The position numbers and the translations under genes are program-made. Shown one piece after another: positions 5,849 to 8,729 of a DNA stretch of 8,729 nt; position 1 is the stretch's first letter, and every line of letters starts with the position of its first letter. The notes beneath the pieces were generated by a model. That model was not told where the DNA came from. It saw nothing but the letters and a program-made list of their open reading frames with translations, and did no database searches. Source of the DNA: an uncultured Collinsella sp. (GTDB lineage: Bacteria; Actinomycetota; Coriobacteriia; Coriobacteriales; Coriobacteriaceae); NCBI GenBank assembly GCA_900554135.1, contig USFU01000064.1, positions 1 to 8,729 on the forward strand, written 5' to 3'.

Positions 5849-7111
5849 GTGCAAAACACGAAGCAAAAGGCGAGCACCAAGCAAAAGCTGACCATTGCGG
5901 CCATCTTTGGCGCTATGGGCCCCGGTCTGTTGGCGGCGCTTTCGGGTAATGACGCCGGCGGCATCGCTACGTATTCCAGCGCCGGCGCCAGCTATGGTTA
6001 CAAGATGCTCTGGATGCTTCCCGTCATGACCGTGCTGCTTATCGTGACGCAGGAGACCGCGGCGCGCTGCGGATGCGTCACGGGTAAGGGCCTGGCGTCG
6101 CTCATCCGTGAGCGCTTTGGTGTGCGCAAGAGCGTGCTGGCCATGGCGGCGCTGCTGATTGCCAACACAGCCGTGACCATTTCGGAGTTTGCGGGTATCG
6201 CGAGCGGCCTTGCCCTGTTTGGCGTGCCGGCGAGCATTTCGGTGCCGCTCGTGGCGCTGCTGGTGTGGATGCTTACCATGTCGGGCAGTTTCCAGCGCAT
6301 CGAGAAGATTTTGCTGCTGGTAAGCTGCGTGTTCGTGACCTACATCGTCGCCGCGTTTATGGCCGGCCCCAACTGGGGCGAGGTCGCGGTCGACTTGGTC
6401 GTCCCCAATATTCAAAACGACCCCAGCTACGTGTCGCTCGTGGTCGCAACAATCGGTACCACCATCGCACCGTGGATGATCTTCTTGGCTCAGAACAACG
6501 TGGTCGATAAGAATGCGGGCGAGGACGACATCGTGCTACAGCGTATTGATACCGTGAGCGGTTCGATCGCTGCTGATATCATTGCGGGCTTCATTATCAT
6601 CACGACCGGTACGGTGCTGTTCCCGGCGGGTATTCAGATTAGCGATGCCGCCGATGCCGCCCGCGCGCTGGAGCCCATCGCGGGCCAGTGGTCCACGGTG
6701 CTGTTTGCCTCGGGCCTGGTCGCAGCGAGCTTTTTGGCCGCCTGCGTGCTGCCGGGCGTTACGTCGAGTGCCATCTGCGAGGCTTTTGGCTGGGAGCGCG
6801 GCGCCGATCGCAGCTGGGACGAAGCCCCGGTTTACCGCGGCATCATTACGGCCATCATCGGCATTTCTGCCGTGTTGGTGCTCATGCCTGGCGTCGATTT
6901 GTTCCAGATTATGATGACCTCGCAGGTCATCAACGGCGTGCTGCTGCCTGTAGTCCTGGTATTCCAGGTGGTTATCGCGGCGGATCGCCATATTATGGGC
7001 GCCAACCGCAACGGTCGCGTATGGAACGTGCTCACTTGGGCGACAATCGGCGTGATTACGGTGCTGACGGTCGTCATGTTTGTGCTGCAAGCGATGGGCT
7101 ACAGCGCTTAA
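5849..7111 (+). CDS. NRAMP-family transporter, probable NRMT-type magnesium transporter
   Basis: A 420-residue polytopic membrane protein with about 11 helices, the usual NRAMP length. GTG 5849 is chosen because AGGTGG (5839-5844), overlapping the previous stop, is a reasonable Shine-Dalgarno; the longer frame from ATG 5786 would add 21 non-conserved residues inside the upstream gene. TM1 reads GPGLLAALSGNDAGGIATY, with D35-A-G-G38 where classical Mn/Fe carriers have DPGN. TM6 reads IGTTIAPW, with A207-P208-W209 where classical members have M-P-H. Loss of the TM6 metal-binding methionine is the mark of NRAMP-related magnesium transporters (NRMT), one of which was characterised from the coriobacterium Eggerthella lenta. 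The partner upstream carries an MgtE-type magnesium sensor, which supports Mg2+ as substrate. Direct specificity for Mg2+ over Mn2+ is inferred. A strong terminator follows. Confidence 0.88.
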   Translation: MQNTKQKASTKQKLTIAAIFGAMGPGLLAALSGNDAGGIATYSSAGASYGYKMLWMLPVMTVLLIVTQETAARCGCVTGKGLASLIRERFGVRKSVLAMAALLIANTAVTISEFAGIASGLALFGVPASISVPLVALLVWMLTMSGSFQRIEKILLLVSCVFVTYIVAAFMAGPNWGEVAVDLVVPNIQNDPSYVSLVVATIGTTIAPWMIFLAQNNVVDKNAGEDDIVLQRIDTVSGSIAADIIAGFIIITTGTVLFPAGIQISDAADAARALEPIAGQWSTVLFASGLVAASFLAACVLPGVTSSAICEAFGWERGADRSWDEAPVYRGIITAIIGISAVLVLMPGVDLFQIMMTSQVINGVLLPVVLVFQVVIAADRHIMGANRNGRVWNVLTWATIGVITVLTVVMFVLQAMGYSA

Positions 7112-7129
7112 CGCCCACTTTTGCTTCCG

Positions 7130-7163
7130 AACAGGCCGCCGCCATGGGCTGCGGCCTGTTTTT
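7130..7163 (+). terminator. Intrinsic terminator of the MgtE-like/NRAMP operon
   Basis: AACAGGCCGC (7130-7139) pairs perfectly with GCGGCCTGTT (7151-7160) around an 11-base loop that can itself fold (GCC-ATG-GGC). The stem runs into TTTTT (7159-7163). It lies 18 bases after the stop codon of the transporter, a textbook rho-independent terminator. Confidence 0.9.
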
Positions 7164-7202
7164 CGTCTGCTATAGGGCGTTAGTTATATGGCGGTGGGCA
7201 AA

Positions 7203-7243
7203 AAATGCTAAATATGAGTACTGTTGCTAAGTGAATAGCATTT
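7203..7243. repeat. Inverted repeat within the left arm
   Basis: AAATGCTA (7203-7210) is perfectly complementary to TAGCATTT (7236-7243), placing most of the left arm core in a 25-base loop. This local hairpin competes with the long-range pairing between the two arms of the element. Confidence 0.5.
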
Positions 7244-7257
7244 ACATCCAAAAAGAT

Positions 7258-7285
7258 AATGAACATAACCTATAGTATGTTCATT
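7258..7285. repeat. Dyad symmetry inside the AT-rich element
   Basis: AATGAACATA (7258-7267) and TATGTTCATT (7276-7285) are perfect 10-base inverted arms with an 8-base centre, ACCTATAG. The form resembles a regulator operator, and TATAGT (7271-7276) inside it resembles a -10 box, but no matching -35 or downstream gene is seen. Confidence 0.45.
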
Positions 7286-7423
7286 AAAATTGGCTCCAAT
7301 ATGCCTTAAACCAGTCAGGTTGGCTGCTTTAGGGGGTTGTAGGGGTCGCTCGGACGTCATTTTGGGTGGTTTTGCCTGCTACTAAAATGGTAACAGTACT
7401 CATATTTGCCCTTTTTTGCACAC

Positions 7424-7594
7424 AGGCCTTTGAGGTCGCGACGAAAAGGGCTTGTTTTGATTGTTTGGGGCAGGCGCGAGGCGCGGAAACGATGTCTGGA
7501 GGGGCGGAGCGGCTTGGAATTCATCCGTAGAGGTCTTCATTGGCTGTGCCAGGAGTGCTTCCGGGTGCCGGTGCAAAAGGAGTGTCCCTAACTG
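7424..7594. other. Intergenic spacer without recognised content
   Basis: This stretch between the AT-rich element and the GC-rich hairpin returns to high GC in its second half. It holds no convincing ORF: a 61-codon plus-strand frame at 7406-7591 starts with TTG, has no Shine-Dalgarno and shows no family features. No promoter, RNA gene or repeat is recognised. Confidence 0.5.
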
Positions 7595-7632
7595 CCGCAG
7601 GGGGCATCGGCCGTGGCCGACGCCCCCTGCGG
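7595..7632 (-). terminator. GC-rich hairpin downstream of the acyltransferase gene
   Basis: CCGCAGGGGGC (7595-7605) and GCCCCCTGCGG (7622-7632) form a perfect 11-bp stem. It continues after one mismatch with TCGGC/GCCGA (7607-7611, 7616-7620). It lies 23 bases beyond the stop codon of the minus-strand gene. The U-tract expected after it on the minus strand is poor (CAGTTAGGGA), so it may terminate inefficiently, depend on other factors, or mainly protect the 3' end. Confidence 0.6.
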
Positions 7633-7655
7633 GTGTAAGCAGATTTGGCTGCGCG

Positions 7656-8729
7656 TTACTTGTCGGTGCCCAGCTTGTGCGGCTTGTAGGCGAGGGCATT
7701 GACGAGTGCGTCGCCGGCGGACTTGACGGCTGCCGGCTGCGGATCGTTGACGTGGTCCTCGGGGTGCACGGGCAGGTCTTTCTTGACCGCATCGTGGATC
7801 AGGTTGAGGTACTCGGTCACGCCGGTAGTCGACAGGTGCGTGCCGTCGCCGTCGAACAGGTCGTTGCGGTTGGCGCTGTGCCCGTACCAGTCGATAACGC
7901 GTACATTCTTGTAGCGCGTGGCGGCGTTGGCGATAGCTTGGTTCGTGGACCCGACCCACGGCTGCGGGCTACGTGTGTTTACAAACACGACGATACGCTG
8001 CTCGCCGGCGTCGGCCATAATCGCGTCGACCTGGGCGTCCGTTACCAAACCGTTGGTGCCCAGGGCAAAGACCACAATCTTGCCGGCAAGGTTCTGCTGG
8101 ATATAGCCCTCAAATGTCGCGCGGCCCGCATCAAACTGGCGGCCCTTTTCGGCATCGATATGGCTGTGCGGGAACACGCCGTCAAAGGAATCAACGGCGC
8201 GCAGCGACACGGAGTCGCCGATCATCAACAGGTCGTAGGAGCCATCGGGGAAGCCGTCGTTGTCCTTGTCGGTGTCGTCGGCCGCCTGCTGGTCGGTGGG
8301 CGCGGTATTTTTGGCTTCCTTGTTCAGAACCTCGGCGCCCTCGCCGCTCAGCGCAGACGTCTCGGGCACAAAGATCAGACCGCCCAGTGCAACGACCAAC
8401 ACGACAGCGCAGGCTGCGCAGACAGGGACGTGCGCGCGTGCCCAGTTGGCGGGCGTGGTGGTGCCATCGCGGAATTCGGCGACGGTGCGGCCGAAGGCAC
8501 CCTTCCTAAACGGCGTTTCGATAAAGCGATAAGAGCATTCGGCTACGGCGACTACCACAAGTACCTGCAAGATGTACTGCCACCAGGGCGTATCGTTGAT
8601 GTTGGCGACCGGGTTCATGAGCAACAGCAGCGGATAGTGCCACAGGTAGATACTGTACGAGCGCTTGCCAACCCACACGAGCGGCTCGGCGGACAGCGCG
8701 CGGGCAACCATTCCCTGGGGCTGCACGCA
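7656..8729 (-). CDS. OatA/OafA-like acyltransferase with C-terminal SGNH domain (5' end missing)
   Basis: The frame is open to the window edge, so the N-terminal part of the acyltransferase-3 domain is missing; the first 357 visible codons are the C-terminal portion. It begins in the last membrane helices of an acyltransferase family 3 domain (RSYSIYLWHYPLLLL, then YRFIETPFRK). A final membrane helix (VPVCAACAVVLVVALGGLIF) and an Ala/Asp-rich linker follow. The extracellular SGNH domain has block I GDS (catalytic Ser codon at 8211-8213), block III GTN (Asn at 8052-8054) and block V DGTHL (Asp at 7845-7847, His at 7836-7838), so the Ser-Asp-His triad is complete. Proteins of this design move acetyl groups across the membrane and attach them to surface glycans; OatA O-acetylates peptidoglycan MurNAc and gives lysozyme resistance. 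The substrate here cannot be told from sequence. It is transcribed towards the magnesium operon, with tail-to-tail orientation. Confidence 0.88.
   Translation of the reverse strand, partial: CVQPQGMVARALSAEPLVWVGKRSYSIYLWHYPLLLLMNPVANINDTPWWQYILQVLVVVAVAECSYRFIETPFRKGAFGRTVAEFRDGTTTPANWARAHVPVCAACAVVLVVALGGLIFVPETSALSGEGAEVLNKEAKNTAPTDQQAADDTDKDNDGFPDGSYDLLMIGDSVSLRAVDSFDGVFPHSHIDAEKGRQFDAGRATFEGYIQQNLAGKIVVFALGTNGLVTDAQVDAIMADAGEQRIVVFVNTRSPQPWVGSTNQAIANAATRYKNVRVIDWYGHSANRNDLFDGDGTHLSTTGVTEYLNLIHDAVKKDLPVHPEDHVNDPQPAAVKSAGDALVNALAYKPHKLGTDK

Larger units (their letters stand above)
7194..7423. mobile_element. MITE-like AT-rich element with long imperfect inverted repeats
   Basis: The left arm (7194-7240) and right arm (7377-7423) are inverted copies matching at about 37 of 47 positions when aligned by eye. 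The core AAATATGAGTACTGTT (7210-7225) is exactly mirrored by AACAGTACTCATATTT (7392-7407), and a six-A run (7200-7205) is mirrored by six T (7412-7417). About 136 bases lie between the arms, with no credible ORF. The stretch is much richer in A/T than its neighbours. I see no target-site duplication, so the exact ends are uncertain. A non-autonomous transposon remnant or a dispersed regulatory repeat are both possible. Confidence 0.5.

Noticed and set aside
7406..7591. 61-codon plus-strand frame
   Set aside because: It starts with TTG without a Shine-Dalgarno, is Arg-rich in the way random GC-rich frames are, and begins inside the right arm of the inverted repeat.

Overview
The window looks like chromosomal DNA of a high-GC Gram-positive gut actinobacterium of the class Coriobacteriia, most likely Collinsella or a close relative. 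This rests on strong G/C bias at third codon positions, Shine-Dalgarno-led genes with GTG and TTG starts, a YtxH plus PRC-barrel gene pair, and an NRAMP-type transporter of the kind known from the related Eggerthella. The assignment comes from pattern recognition, not from a search.

Layout. (1) 28-861 (+): a stand-alone protein resembling the N-terminal domain of cyanophycin synthetase, with an HxxEH motif and a long acidic Ala/Pro tail. (2) 941-2142 (+): a sigma70-like -10 box, then a YtxH membrane protein and a PRC-barrel protein whose stop and start codons overlap, closed by a strong hairpin. (3) 2215-3621 (+): a membrane-anchored polysaccharide-deacetylase-like (CE4) protein in which the metal-binding and catalytic histidines are replaced, so probably a pseudoenzyme. 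(4) 3622-3995: a 374-base gap with a short palindrome, an extended -10 promoter and a long leader rich in inverted repeats. (5) 3996-7111 (+): a two-gene unit. The first protein has PRC, MgtE-N and CBS domains followed by a degenerate five-helix MgtE-like membrane domain. The second is an NRAMP-family carrier with the TM1 and TM6 signatures of NRAMP-related magnesium transporters. A clear intrinsic terminator follows. (6) 7164-7655: an intergenic stretch holding an AT-rich, roughly 230-bp MITE-like element with long imperfect inverted repeats, an internal dyad, and a GC-rich hairpin. (7) 7656-8729 (-): the 3' part of an OatA/OafA-like membrane acyltransferase with a C-terminal SGNH esterase domain, cut by the window edge.

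How the genes may work together. Genes 3996 and 5849 form the most coherent system: an MgtE-type cytosolic magnesium sensor, whose own membrane domain has lost the recognisable ion-pore signatures, is translated just before a carrier of the NRMT type. I infer a sensor/carrier pair for magnesium, possibly under control of the structured leader and a short overlapping upstream ORF. The deacetylase-like protein and the acyltransferase point to cell-envelope polysaccharide or peptidoglycan modification. The YtxH and PRC proteins are envelope-associated or stress-type proteins of unknown function.
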